64,000 nt of DNA. Origin: Schistocephalus solidus. Its lineage: Eukaryota > Platyhelminthes > Cestoda > Diphyllobothriidea > Diphyllobothriidae. Location of the stretch: positions 1 to 64,000 of the forward strand of contig WEDG01002824.1 of the NCBI GenBank assembly GCA_017591395.1, given 5' to 3'. The notes under the pieces were generated by a model that had not been told where the DNA came from, ran no database searches, and saw only the letters and a program-made list of their open reading frames with translations. The translations under genes were made by a program, and so were the position numbers. This document shows, piece after piece, positions 1-12,600 of the stretch (position 1 is its first letter; the number at the start of each line of letters is the position of its first letter).

Positions 1-61
1 AATTTGGTGGTGGAGAAGAAAAACTGGAAAGAAGAAACGAGGGCAGGGATTGCTCTGGTCT

Positions 62-650
62 ACAATTTAATTCAGTATAATTCAGTATATATAAGGGAGA
101 TAGGCAGAGCCTTTGAAAACCCTATTTACAGATAGACCCTAGCAAAACAAGCAAATGTTACATGGCGATAGTCGTTTTAGTATATCAATCATTGCTGTCG
201 ACTAAATATATGTTCATCAAGTAAAAATGCATCAAGTCTTCTTTTAAACATTTCAACGCTTTCAGCCTGAACAACTGAGGCTGGCAGTTTGTTCCATTCG
301 TCAATCACCCGTTGGGAAAAGAAGCTGGCCTGCACCTTCAAGTTTGAGTGCGTGATTTCGCAGTTTGTATTGGTGACCTTTGAGACTGGTTCATGGTTTG
401 GCTCAATTCAAAAAGCTACATCTGAAGAGCAATAATCAACTCCTCTGACCAGTTTGAACAGCACTAAGATCATATCCCCTCTGTATTTGTCGAATGTTAC
501 TGTTAAGAGAACTGAGATTATTGTACAACGGCATATTTGGATGAACCTTGGAAAGGAAGGCTATATTGTGGCGTTTGAAAACGATAGGTATAGAAATGAG
601 ATTTTGATGAAAGTTTGCATAACTTGGCAGAAAACGTGCATTTTCTGAAG
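62..650 (-). mobile_element. CR1/jockey-like LINE, 5'-truncated 3' end
   Basis: Read on the minus strand, about 500 down to 200 encodes the C-terminal tail of a LINE reverse transcriptase. RGDMILVLFKLVRG is followed, after a frameshift, by FFSQRVIDEWNKLPASVV and FKRRLDAFLLDEH. That W-N-x-L-P tail is typical of CR1/jockey-clade ORF2 proteins. The 3' end is a short A/T-rich tail of TGAATTATAC-like repeats near 62-90. No RT palm motif is present, so the copy is 5'-truncated. The upper border is approximate. Confidence 0.7.
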
Positions 651-1370
651 GCAATATTGCTGGCTCCGCAGGCTGTAATCTGCCTATTCCTCAGTCAACA
701 GCAAGCAATCCTTTTACGACATGCATACTGATGTAGAATACCGGGTTAATAACACTGAAGGGAGAGGGTCTACACAGTGCACCTGTGTTAACACTTTTTG
801 CCGTCCCGAATTTTAATCCGTCAAAAAGCTGCAGTTTTTTCTCCTGAAAAAAACCTGCAAGAACGTGTGCGAGTTCTTTTTCACTGTCAGTTTGATCCTC
901 TTCTCTATATCCCTTTTGACCTCGCCTGTCAACTAGCAATAAATTACTAAAGAAAGAAAGAAGCTTATTCACCTTAATTATGAAACCAGACCGGCCGAAC
1001 TCGATTTGTTTCCTCTCAATTACAGGTAACTTAGCCGTGATCTCATCTGAACCTACCGGATTGTCAAAGGCCATGAGTGTTCCCTAGAAATTGTTGATTT
1101 TTCGAGTTTGCTGGAAGGGCACATCTTCGTTATCCCCTTGAAATTGCAGAGGAAGTTGGTCCATACGGACGACCAACGGAACGTCTTTTCACAGTGGGCC
1201 TTCGGAGCATGGAACGGACTTTCTGACGAGAAGATTCTTTCAGCAACTATCGAAACGTTTATCTTCAAACTGATACTCAATTTTTGAGAAAGGGTTTTAC
1301 ATATAATGGAGATTGTGTTAGTAGCGGCAGCTTGCACCTAGCTCACACATATCGATGACCGTTCATTTAC
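651..1370. other. No recognised gene
   Basis: Two overlapping minus-strand open frames (127 and 94 codons, 691-1,074 and 1,053-1,337) cover this stretch. I recognise no domain, repeat or signal in either. They may be decayed 5' sequence of the adjacent minus-strand LINE, but nothing shows that directly. Confidence 0.4.
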
Positions 1371-1479
1371 ATTTGTCGGATTTCCCGTTGAAAACGTTAT
1401 TTATATTACTATTATGAAGTTGAATAAAGATCACGAGGGCGAAAGCCTAAATCCCTCAATAAATTGACTTAAATCGACA
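1371..1479 (+). mobile_element. Solo 3' tail of a CR1-like LINE
   Basis: The stretch ends in CCCTCAATAAATTGACTT. This is almost the same terminus as the LINE that ends near 6,370 (CCCTCAATAAATTGAATTG). It looks like an older copy's 3' end lying directly before the 5' end of copy A. Confidence 0.5.
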
Positions 1480-2149
1480 GGCTCAAGGTCGTGTGCGAAT
1501 AACCACCAATTATTTGCTCTCCAACTTGGACAATTTGATCTTCGTTACCACTTCACTAGGACTGATCCGGACAATACTGTTTCAACTGCATGTACTTACT
1601 TGCTTCCTGCTCATCTGGAATTCTTTTTTGTGCCGAAATTCGTCAAAAAACGGATCAAATTGGAATTTGTTTATCATCTTATTCAAGTTGACTGCGCAGG
1701 CTCTGCACCAATAAAAACTGAGAACCACTCAGGGGAACCAAACGTGTACAACCTCGTGAAGATCTGAAGTTATCCAGGACCTTCGATATCTCCGAACGGC
1801 TGAGTCGTTCCTGAATATCCTTCATACCGTTTATAGTATTTTTTTCAAAAGCGTTTTCAACAAGGATAAACATTTTTGCTCATATTGCATTAAATACTCG
1901 CCATACTCCAAAGCCAGTCGGAAATTTTTCGTTATTCGCTCAAAGGAGAACATACTTTTTCCCAGTGTTTTTAACATTTATGGACTCAAAACAATTGTTT
2001 GCTAGCAACAGAACCAGTCACGGAACTTCCTTTAAAAGGAAAGCCTGTTGAGCTGGCTTCGACATCCACGACTGGCACTCCATCAGTTTATACTTGTAAC
2101 CAAAAAAACCAGCAAAGCGCGCAAAAAGCGTAATGGCAGCCAAATCCGT

Positions 2150-3100
2150 TGGCTATGAGGGACGAATCTTGCGTTAGATGTTCTTATATTTTTACTAAGA
2201 GTTCATAAACTGGAAAATGAGCTTGCAGACTTAAGGAAGCTCTTGCAAGATAACATTACTCGACGAAATACACTTAGCAATATTCCAGTTAAAAAGGCAG
2301 TGACTAAAAGCACGAAAAGTATCAAAAAAACTACAACTGGTTACAGCTCACAATGTTCGGACGCGATTACCCTTAACGACCGGATAACAGGAGCACAGTC
2401 TCTGAATCCTACGGACGATGACCAGAGCAAACCACAAAATCTCATCCTGCTATCTTGGGTGTTATAAAAGAGCCCGTAGTTGAATCCGAAGAAACAAACG
2501 AGTGGCAAGCTGCAATGGGGAAACACCACAACAGGAGGACAAAGTCACAATCAACTCTGATGGATCCATTGAAGCCTTCAGATGAGAGTTTGGTCAGAGG
2601 TAGACTTAATCCCAACGAGAGCTCTGTAAACCGTTCTCGTGCCCCTAAGGAGAACTCAGGAGGAAGCGAAAATTCCAAGTACCAGGATCGACAACAGTGT
2701 TTAGTTATTCAGGGTTTGCACGAGTCAACTGCAGTCCGACCAGAAGACCGTGTCACCAAAGACCTTGCTTCGTTTAATGGCCTCCTAAACCAGTTGCTCC
2801 CACCGGGCGTGGAAGTAAAAGTTATTAAAGCATTCCGGATCGGCAAAAAGTCTGAAGACAGCCTAGGAACGCCGCGACCGCGACCGCTGAAAATAATGCT
2901 AGAGAGCAAAGACCAAATCAAGGCGATCCTATCCAAAAAAACTAACCTACGTCACTCGCATAAAGAGGTTTTTTTCAACCGGACTACTCCCCTGCGGAAA
3001 GGCTGAAACGCCGGGAACTTGTCTTGGAACTACAATCAAGACTGAAGGCTGGCGAACACAATCTGGCTATTTTTCAAGGGGAAGGTAGTTCAAAAGAATA
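2150..3100 (+). pseudogene. LINE ORF1-like protein, broken
   Basis: The N-terminal part carries a Cys pair (ESCVRCSY) and a leucine-rich coiled-coil stretch (KLENELADLRKLLQD). A basic, Ser-rich linker follows. From about 2,700 there is an RRM-like nucleic-acid-binding region (CLVIQGLHES, VKVIKAFRIGKK, RPRPLKIMLESKDQIK, VFFNR), then ERLKRRELVLELQSRLKAG in a shifted frame. This domain order is seen in ORF1 proteins of flatworm CR1-like elements and would package the RNA. At least two frameshifts and a stop near 2,205 disable it. The homologous stretch at 58,865 keeps an open start (MAGKFVGYED). Confidence 0.65.
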
Positions 3101-3334
3101 CGAATTTTTCCATTGAACCAACCGATTGTTCTGAGGGACAACGGCAGCCACCTCACTAACGCCAAAACCATCAGGGAACCAATTGCCCAAAGAGATGTCA
3201 GAACTGATTCCGTAACGCCCAGCGTTCTCACTAAAAGAAACCAGAGTTACCGAAAATCATCACGAAACGGAAAAAGACATACGACCTTGACGTTAGAGGA
3301 GACGCAGTTGGGCCCATAAAATTGACAAACGCAA

Positions 3335-4170
3335 CAGGAAATTTGGTTGGCGCAAAATTGAAGTGCTTGTATACAAATGCGCAAAAGCCTTTTTATCAAA
3401 ACTTGATGAGTTAAAAAAATTTGCCTTGCCGAAGTATCTCCGGATGTGATAGCAGTAACCGAAACCTGGCTGTCGGGCAGTATTCTGAGATAGCGAAATA
3501 ACATTGTCTGGGTACCAAATATATCGGAGGGACAGAAAAACCGACAGGGGTGGTGGAATAATTGTGTATGTGAAAGACGTGCTAATAGTGTCTGACAAGA
3601 CGAGCAAGTTTGCGTGCAGCACTGAAGCCATATGGTTGAACATCAAGGCTCTTGGCTCTCCATGTCTAGATGTCCTCATTGTCTATCGGCCACCTAGGAT
3701 AGACCGAGTCGCGGACACCCACTTGTTGGAACAATTAGAAAAGTTCTCCAGTAGACCTAATGTAAGGATTATGGGTGACTTCAACGCGCCAGGAATTAAC
3801 TGGAGCACTGTTCAATCATCATGCACGAAATCAACTTTTTGATTATGTTTTTCTGCAAAAGACCTTGAATGCACTCCTCACGCAGCATGTCCCTTTCCCC
3901 ACCAGAACACGTGAAGGACAAAGGGCTAACTGTCTTGACCTGGTTTTCACGAAAACATCAGGCAGCATTGACGAGATTATTTCAATGCCTCCCGCTCGGT
4001 CGTAGTGATCACGTGGTGCTTATATGGGACTACTCCTTATTCTCCGTTGCCCCTGCTATAGAGGAAAAAAAACGGCGTAACGTTTGGCGAGGAAACTTTC
4101 ATCAGATGCGAGCAGATATAACACACATCAACTGGACCTCAATATTTTTCGGAGCACCGTAAACGAAGAT
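3335..4170 (+). pseudogene. LINE ORF2 endonuclease domain, broken
   Basis: This is an exonuclease-endonuclease-phosphatase fold that nicks target DNA for reverse transcription. Visible motifs in order: LKCLYTNAQ, VIAVTETWLSG, YQIYRRDRKTDRGGGIIVYV, DVLIVYRPP, IMGDFNAPGINW (catalytic D-x-N), CLDLVFTKTSGSIDEI, and SDHVVLIWDYSLF (catalytic SDH). The motifs fall in three frames, with shifts near 3,400-3,500, 3,840 and 4,000. Catalytic residues are retained, but the frame is not. Confidence 0.85.
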
Positions 4171-4689
4171 TGGGAGTCTTTCCGAAATGTTCTTCTGCAA
4201 CTTATTGACATTCCACTGCCCGCTAACGAGTGTCCATCACAGCAAGCGTCCTGGGTGGCTAGACAGCAACTTAAAAAGGGAAATAAACAGGAAGCACAAG
4301 TTGTGGAGAAAATATCGCGAGTCTAATCAAGTCGCCTATTTTTAATAAGTATAAAAGCATAGAGAAACAAAAATGAGAAGCCTTATTCTTACAAACGCGA
4401 AGAGAATTTGAGAAGACTTTTGCTGCAAAAGGCAACGCAGAATCCAAAGTTAGTCTACAGTTACCTCCGCAGATGTACAAGGAATAAACATCAAATACCG
4501 CTGATTAAGACTGCCGTGGGCGTCGAAATGTCTGAAAACAGGGGGAAAAAAAGCCGAGTACTTTTCTCAGTTCTACCGCTCAGTCTTCACAAACGAGGCC
4601 AGGTTCCTTCGTCCCTCAGTGGATAACCCGCCGACTGCAAGCATTAGCCACATACTATTCTCAGAATTTCTGATCCAAAAGGAATTAAA

Positions 4690-6153
4690 AAGAACTAAAA
4701 GAGTCGAAATCCCCAGGACCAGACGAGCTTCCACCCAAGCTTCTGAAAGAACTCGCCAATGAACTTTCCGCACCTTTGTCAGTGCTCTTTCAAAAGTCCT
4801 TTGACTCCGGAACACTTCCTTTCGATTGGAAGCTGGCACATATAACTCCCTTGTACAAAAGCGGTAGCCGGGCGTCAGTGACAAACTACAGGCCCATAAG
4901 CTTAACATGCATCCTTGGTAAGATTATGGAAAGGATCATCAAGAGCGAATTGGTGAAATTCCTAGAGACTCATAATTTGTTATCAAGCTGTCAACACGGG
5001 TTCAGAAAAGGAAGATCATGCACAACGAATTTGCTGTATTCGATCCAGAGGTGGACCCAAGCACTTGAACATAGACACGCGGTTCACATTGCCTTCATTG
5101 ACTTTCAAAAGGCCTTCGATACTGTGCCGCACGAGAGACTGCTTTACAAGCTAGAAAGAATTGGAATCAGAGGTAACCTCCTCAAGTGGATCGAAAACTT
5201 CCTCGTGGGTCGGCGCCAGGTTGTGTGCATCGGCCAAGAGAGGTCAAGGTCTGCTGCGGTCGAGTGGGGTTCCTCAGGGTTCAGTACTAGGGCCAATACT
5301 GTTTTTTTAATATACGTGAACGATTGTGTCAGGAATCTCGACTGTGAAGCAGCAATGTTTGCCGACGACATTAAAAATCTGGAATGTAATCCAGAGCCCT
5401 GCTGACGAAGATAAACTGCAGATCAACCTAACTCGGTTGGAGGAGTGGTCGAATCATTGGCTTTTGCGGTTCAACGTCGATAAGTGTACAATACTTCGCT
5501 TAGGCAACCCGTCTGGATCTGCCGAAAGTAGAAGTTACTTTCTCAACGGTGAAGCCTTAAAAGACGTGGAAACCCAAAAGGACCTTGGTGTGCTGATGAC
5601 CACCACCTTAAAACCATCGTCTCACTGCTCGAAAGTGGCGAAGAGGGCAATTTCGGTGTTGCATGCCATCAGACGAGCCTTTTTTTGGATTTCGATGAAG
5701 ATCTTTTTGCTAAGACCTTTTGGAACATTCATTAGGCCACATTTGGAATATGCTATGCACGCCTGGAAACCCTGGACAGTTCAAGATCAGAACTGCCTCG
5801 AAAGAGTCCAGAGAAAAGCCACCAAAATGGTTAGAAGTCAAAGCTCCTTGCCATATCCCACCCGCCTAATGAATCTTAATCTGTTCCCTTTGAGTTATAG
5901 GCAAATGCGTGGTGATCTCCTGCAGACATTCCGCATTGTGAAGGGATTGGATTGTTGCCTGGAATTCTCGGACTTCTTTGAATTTGCCACCACGACCCAT
6001 CTCCGAGGTCACCCATTGAAACTGCGTGTCCAGCAGGCGAGACTGGATGTGCGCAAGTTCTCCTTCTCTGTCAGAGTGGTTAAACCATGGAATGCCCTCC
6101 CTGAAGACGTTGTGATATCACCATCGCTGGAAAGCTTTAAAAAGGAACCTTGA
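4690..6153 (+). pseudogene. LINE ORF2 reverse transcriptase, broken
   Basis: RT motifs in order: ELPPKLLKELANELSAPL, WKLAHITPLYKSG, NYRPISLTCILGKIMERI, QHGFRKGRSCTTNL, AFIDFQKAFDTVPHERL (palm Asp), VPQGSVLGP (only in a shifted frame), FADD (second palm motif), and the tail LRGDLLQTFRIVKGLD with WNALPEDV. Two compensating frameshifts lie between 5,265 and 5,310, and another follows FADD near 5,400. The palm aspartates survive. The tail ends at a stop near 6,153. Confidence 0.9.
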
Positions 6154-6346
6154 CAGTTTTATGTTCCGCAACGAGCCTGAGCGATGAGGCATTTATCTTA
6201 ACCCTCGAGAGTCGTGCACCACTTGTCAACTTTTTATGACCGCCTTTTTGTACCTTTGGCAACCCACACGGTTTCTCTGTATACCACACTTAATTTTACG
6301 TTACAAATAGGGTACTAAAAGGCCCATGCCTATTTCCCTCAATAAA

Positions 6347-6370
6347 TTGAATTGAATTGAATTGAATTGA
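6347..6370 (+). repeat. (AATTG)n 3' tail of LINE copy A
   Basis: Four to five head-to-tail AATTG units directly follow CCCTCAATAA. Short tandem tails instead of poly-A are usual for CR1-type LINEs and mark the 3' end. Confidence 0.8.
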
Positions 6371-8935
6371 CAGATATTGAACCTGAATCTTCTGTGCTGA
6401 CACAATCTGAGCATTTTCTGATTATCCCGATCTCCCAAAACATATTGGTATATGGTGAATAAAATGCACACCCTAAACTTTTTATGGACAGGCGTTTGTA
6501 AAGAGACACCAATAATTTTCTTAACTTGTTAGATTTATTGAATTGCATAATTTTCAAGGGAACTAATTTGGTTCCTGCCGCATCTTATGTGTGCATTGAC
6601 TTGAATTTTTGTTTGCAAAGCACAATTGTTTTGAAGCCCTACTTTTAAATGACTATGGTCACATCTCTTGCGATGCTAGTCGCACTATAGTGAGCTGTGA
6701 AGCTAAAAAAATTTTGCTCCTTTTCTTCAAAGAAGTGTTTGGAAGATTTGAAAGCCAAAATAAGGGCAGAGTGTAAAATCATAACAAAACTCTTGAACAG
6801 GTAATGAATCGAGAGATAAAAGCGACTGAATCCACACAAAATAATAAAAGCGAGCGTGTTGTCCCTATTAACATAGTAATAACGTTATGGCTGGCATTGG
6901 AAAAGTGAGGATAACGCGCTTACTGTACTTCTGTATATTCCTTACTTCATAAAGCATTTGGTGTACCGATGATCGGTTGGAACCGTGAAACATCTGTTTG
7001 CGTTTTGCCTATTGAAACCTTAGCAATCTGCCTATGAATTGATAAACTCCTTGCTTACCTAATGTAAATGAAAAGTGTTGTATATATTTGGTCGTACGCA
7101 AATTAATCCAGTCCGCTTCCCAGAGGGATAAATTTGGGACAGTAACTTTTCGTGACGATCTTGTTTCATAGGGCTATCTAAGCGTCTGTGCTTGAAGATC
7201 TTGCACGTTTATCTCTGGTGCATTGACTTGTTGACGATGCTAGAGAAATCAATAACAATCGACTTTGCTTAGCTTAAAAATAATCATGCCTATTCGATGG
7301 GTCGCCTTTTAGGAGCCCTAGACCTTTTTCCAGACTCCCAGGCAAGTACTATATTTATGGTTTTTATCAATCAGCTACTTATTGATGAGTAGGCACATTT
7401 TTGCAGTTTAATTCACCGTAGAAATTTTATTGTTCCCTTAATCAGTTTTTTAATCCACTACTTGTGAACCTGTGAAGTGATACGCCCTTAAAAATCCCCA
7501 ATAAGTGTTTAGTAAACATATGAGCGAATTTGAAATATTAAAGCGGTCATTGAAAAGTTTAAGTATCAATAAGCGATGCAGTCACGTCGCTGCACTTGTG
7601 AGTTGCACATAATCAGCCTCACAGACAGCCACCCAAATGACATGTCATGATACATCAGTATCTCGGATGGCCATCTCGTCACATGCGTCCTTGTAAGAGT
7701 CAAGCAGCTTAAGCGCAAAAGTTTGCAATATTTTTAGGTATAGGCTCAGTTGTTTCTGCAAGCCTTTGCCTGCGAGGAGAGCACTACGATCCTACAGGCT
7801 GATTCGCTCTAGCCCTGTTATCCTCTGAGAGTTGTGAACTTACATCTCTCACCCCCTTTTATTAATTCACACCCGGTCTTGGGATTGCGACGGTTTCAGT
7901 TTGATCACTACTTTGGCCGCTACGACTGGATAGTTATCAAGCTTGTTAGCCTGATACTGATCGGCATAACGTCATAGCTCTTACTTTGAGTGAAAATAGA
8001 TATAATAGGATAGTGTCAGCCCTTGCTACTATTGTGAATAGACTTGTGAATTGTAAGTTAATGGAAATTCACATTGAATATGGATTTACACCTTCATGAT
8101 TTTTTACTCACCCATAATACACTGACCAATTTATACTTTTCTTGGCTCCTTGTGAATGGCACCTGAGTAATGCTCAGACTATTTTTTATAATACGCACCA
8201 CGTTCTACTAGTTTCCTCTAAATCTTCAATTTTCTCACGAGACAGACACGTTTTTCGGTGTGTTTAGCTCGGAAGCCTCTGTGGAGGTGTCGATGGTCCA
8301 ATTATTCCCGCAATCACACGCATCTGTTCGTTATCTTGTTCGCATTTCCACACTTCCCACGACAAACCACCTGTCATTCCAGAATAAAATTTCTAACGAT
8401 TTGACTCTAGCTTCATTATCTTTCTTGTATCAAACTAAAATGGACCTGAAGCTGACAAGAAAATACCTTAATATGTCTATCCTTCCATTCCACCGAAAGT
8501 TGGCCGCCGTCTTGCCAATCGAGTATGCCGCCAAGTTGTATTCGACAGTCCGCGACTCCCAGGGATGACTTCTCAAGACTAATTCCATGCTTAAGGTGGC
8601 CGCTCTGAGCCAGGTATACCCTCGGCTATCTAATTTCTAGTTTTATTTTAAAAAATCCACGAGACCTTATTATTTTCTCTCTATCCGTTCGATCACGTCC
8701 TTTTTGCGGACCTAAAAGTGAGGAGTTTCTGGTTTTCTGATCATAGTTATATGGATGCAATCTCATTCCAACTTTTAAATTTTGGCCAACTGCGCCAAAC
8801 TGTCCTTTGTATGAATCAATCTTGCGAATCCTCAGGCACGAAGACCATCATGTCTGTGGGTTACATTACTTAAATGTCACGGCTACTTTTAATTTGATGG
8901 ACTTCTGTACTACAGCTACCGTCTGCCGATTTGGA
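6371..8935. other. A/T-rich stretch, no gene recognised
   Basis: I see no coding domain or known repeat here. A 102-codon plus-strand frame at 8,260-8,568 has no similarity that I recognise. The stretch could hold an upstream WDR37 exon or promoter, but no convincing Ser/Arg-rich N-terminal exon was found. Confidence 0.4.
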
Positions 8936-8939
8936 AAAT

Positions 8940-9340
8940 ATCCTGTGGAATAGTATACAAGCTGGACTACTCAACCGGACATTGACTCTTGGTACTGGAT
9001 GCTGGAATGTGCGAACTTTTCTTGACCCAGGTACCCAAAGTCTGACGGCGCGCAGTCTTCATCAGTACCACGTGGATGTCTGCTGCCTGTCTAAAAGTCT
9101 AAATTCCCCACTCAAATTCAAGAGAAATTAAGATCTTGTGAGTCAGCACCCACTTCACCCTGTACCGCAGCGGCCCACGGGCCTCGTCTGGTAGACACGG
9201 TGTGGCTATTGCCCTCTCGGAACAAGCAAACCGTGTACTCCTTTCATGGGAACCAATGACCAAATGTCTTAAGTGCGACTGAGCGGTCACTTTACCAACA
9301 CCTCTGTCATTTCTGTGTACGTTATCTGCTTTCTGCATTC
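8940..9340 (+). mobile_element. RTE-type endonuclease fragment
   Basis: Translation gives LGTGCWNVRTFLDPGTQSLT, HQYHVDVCCLSKS, then in another frame FTLYRSGPRASSGRHGVAIA and ALSEQANRVLLSWEPM, then in a third HFTNTSVISVYV. This is the N-terminal half of an RTE-clade apurinic endonuclease domain. It is cut off before the catalytic D-x-N and SDH motifs. It ends about 115 bases before the first recognised WDR37 exon. Confidence 0.75.
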
Positions 9341-9455
9341 AATGTTTCTTATACTTTTATTGAAGGACTATTGACACATTTGTTTGATGAAGGCGGTCCT
9401 TACATCTGTTGCGTCCACCCAAACCTCCATCTCTCTGGCCGACTTTAATGAGCAG

Positions 9456-9615
9456 AGGGAGCCGGTTACGAGCACTTGCGTGGCTCCAGACCTGTCTGAA
9501 TCCCATGACTCGGCCCTACCGAGAGAACTTCGTAATCGTATCCACAACCTTTTTGATCGCATCGAACGGGAATTTGAGCGAGAATACCAAAAATTATGCG
9601 CCGAAAACTATGCTT
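9456..9615 (+). CDS. WDR37: WDR37 exon 1 of those recognised (helical N-terminus)
   Basis: It encodes [20 protein letters not shown] and [10 protein letters not shown], matching the conserved helix near residue 50-80 of animal WDR37. The donor at 9,616 is GTGCGT, leaving phase 1. The 5' border is uncertain. An acceptor ending GAGCAG before 9,456 is in phase 0. The frame stays open back to 9,375, with an ATG at 9,387 that could instead start translation and add 23 residues. Confidence 0.75.
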
Positions 9616-12600
9616 GTGCGTTCAACCCCATTTTTAAAAAAAATATTAATCTTAACTGTTGGCTATACGGCTTTCAGTGGTTTATTTAGGTTTTCCGTGA
9701 TTTTATCTAGGCCACGCACACTCCTTTAATATCTTAAATCTTGCGATTTCTCTATCATTCATTGTTAGTTCTTAAAACGGGACGATGATGACTACTACCT
9801 GCTGCAAGGGGGTGGCGGTGACTTGCGCAGGACTTTAATGACGTAGGCTTGCGCACTCATCAAGTGACCTAATTATATGCAGAGGGCAGGTGATTGGCTC
9901 CTGACATGTAGCTCCCGTCTACACATGCCACTGCCAAACTGGTTGACCTGTGTCCACTGAACTGTACTACCAGTAACAGTTTGACCGTCGCAATCAAAGA
10001 AATCCACAACGTGCCCCAAGAAATGGACAAATCAACAGTGACTAGCGTGTGAATTAGTTTATAGCGGGTGGGACTTGCGCGGCATCTAACACACCCTCTC
10101 CTCCCTTACCCCATCGTAAACTGATAACGAGACAGGGCGCGATCCCTGGGGCTGGGTGCGAACGCTGATTGAAGGCCTCATTACTTCCGGATAGTAGCAT
10201 GATACGCACATCGACGGTTCGGCCGCCGTAAGTGATGACATCCTTCGTGCGCCCCAATAAGTGGGCGCATCAACAGTGAATAGCGTGTGGATTAGTTTAT
10301 AGCGAGGCAGAATTGTGTCGCATATATTGCGCTCTCTCTCTCTCTCCTCCCTCGCTCACCTTACTGTGATGATAAGACGAAGGACGACTGAAGGTGGTCA
10401 TCATGGCTTACGAATCTACACAGCCCGTTTATGCGTGCCACACGCCAACTGCATGACCTGGACCAGGCGTTCGCGAGGGCACTTAGCATCTCACGCGTGA
10501 GAGCGTCATATTGCAGCCTGACTCTCAGTCCTGAAAAAGATCGATTTATACTGCCATTTGGTGACCTTTCAAGCCACAATTCTAAGCGCCGTCGTGGTAG
10601 ATTTAAGCTCGTGGATTTGCCGTGCATGTGGATTCGTCGTCACTATCTGTCCCAGCCCCTCAGCTGCTTGATACTTTGTTGATTGGAAGCGGTGACTGAC
10701 GTTGCGTGAACAACGACGTCTAAGGTATGTCAGGTACGCCAATACGGCAGCGGTCATGGGCTCGCGCGGACTATACGCAGTCTGATTAATGTTAACTGTT
10801 AGAGTTCCAGTACACGCACAGCAACATACAAATTTATTCGGCGGAGAGACACTCACCTGATGTCCGACGACTGTCTGCTGTGAGCCATTCGGCGTAGTTA
10901 TTAATTTATCTAATCCACGTTTTCTCATTTGGAGTCACATCCGGCCACTCCGTCTTAGAGCATGCTTACTTCAACAGTCTAAATGATACCTCCGCCTACG
11001 AGTTTACAGCTGCAGTCAGCCCGGCTTCCCAGGTGCCCTAGAGTTTTGTTGTCTAGAGTCCGGTCGCCTTTTGATTCCGGTTTTTGCCCGCCTTGTGGAT
11101 TGAAGGATTGCTGCCCATTCGCTGAATGCGTTCTGTCTGAATCACAATGTTGAACCGTTCAGTTACCGTGAGTGCGTTTCGCTTGCGTCGAGATTCGAGC
11201 TGGGTCTGTTTTTAAGCCGTGGTGGCTGTCCTTAGGACGTGACTGGACCGATCACTGTTGCACACGGAGCTATTTTCTAGCGTCGGTAGGACACCTTGTG
11301 ATTAGTACGGTTTTATTGGCCTCAAATCTGCCCGTTTTCTTACTTGACCTACACAATAACCAAATGTCTTTAACCCTGGCTATTGTAAGTATTGCCAAGA
11401 GCGTTAATAGAGGCTGGAAATGTACCTCATAGTTTATTGGTCGTTGTTAACTCCGTCAACCAACTACACCTTAACTCCAGATGGGGATGATCTGTGATAT
11501 TGCCCCGCATACCTTCATACCAATTGAGGTGCCTATTGATGGCAACTGAGTTAAAAATAACCATCCGCCCCAAGGCAGAGCGAGACGACTTCTGTTAGCG
11601 ATCGGTGGGCATTCATCAACGAATTTAATTATTCACAATTTCAATTGGCAAGACAAGCCCGTGGCTCAATAGTTAGAGCGTTAGACGGGTCGCGGGTTCG
11701 ATCCTCGGGGTGGTGCACAACATGGGGTTCGGTATGACTGGCTGGCGACAGTTAATGAACCAGAAATGGCCATTCCAGTCCTCCTGTCTTTATGAGGAAG
11801 ACTTCATCTGCCCATTCGACTAATAGCTGCTATGCGGCAGCTGGCGGGGCTCGAGAGTGAGTGCCAAGGCAGAGCGGGACGAGTGAGTTCTGTTAGTGAT
11901 CGGTGAGCGTTCATCAACGAGTAGCCATCCAGTTGGTAAGATCTCCATTGCTGATTGGTCGTCTCTTTAAAGCTGTCTGTTAAGGCTCTAGGCAAGATGA
12001 GACCTATGCACCTTCCATAAGTGGCATAAAATCGCTGAGCGTCACTGTCCTGCTTCTTCAAAGCAAGCACATTTTAAAAGTATGTTACGTCTTGCTTGAC
12101 CGCCTCTTCACCCCATATTCGCAAAAAACTGCACCATTCGGTTGAATAGCTCAGTAGTTCTTGTAATTACCGATTGTTGCGATATGCCATACCGGTGTCT
12201 GCGCAGTAGCTTAAATGGCAGATCCTGTTTTAGCACTCTGATCGCCAAAATAGCATAACTCAAATTATAAACGCTGAGGCTCAGAAAAATGCCGCTAAAT
12301 TCTTACGCTGGTTGAACCATGACTAGAGTAACTGACGCTCAAACACCGCCTGGTTCAAACTGTCATGAGTATGCGCATGCTGTTGAAGAACACCATGCAC
12401 TCATCTATTTTTGCCTTATGGACTGGTTACACCTTTTCTCCCGGAATTTTATCGGAGTGTTGGGCATACACTGTGTGGGGCACTCACCGATCGCATTACA
12501 GGACACCCTCGTCCTGTTGTGGCTTGGGGTTCACTCGGGCGCCGCCAGCAGCCGCACAACAGTTAGTATCGTGGTCAGGATCGCCCAATTGCAACTAACA

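Larger units (their letters stand above)
1480..6370 (+). mobile_element. CR1-like LINE copy A, near full length, degraded
   Basis: The order is 5' UTR (about 1,480-2,140), ORF1-like region, apurinic-type endonuclease, reverse transcriptase, 3' UTR, and an AATTG microsatellite tail. This is the CR1/jockey layout. Its 5' border is supported by homology with 58,225-59,018, which starts at the same point (AAGGTCGTGT). Frameshifts and stops break every frame, so it cannot encode active proteins. It lies upstream of WDR37 in the same orientation. Confidence 0.85.

Noticed and set aside
691..1337. A minus-strand gene of two overlapping frames
   Set aside because: I recognise no domain and the frames overlap oddly. 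It is listed only as unrecognised sequence.
8260..8568. Upstream WDR37 exon
   Set aside because: The 102-codon frame has no resemblance to the WDR37 N-terminus and no acceptor in a suitable phase was evident.
11653..11712. A functional tRNA gene
   Set aside because: Only A and B boxes are kept, the cloverleaf and anticodon arm are not convincing, and the same SINE body follows at each copy.
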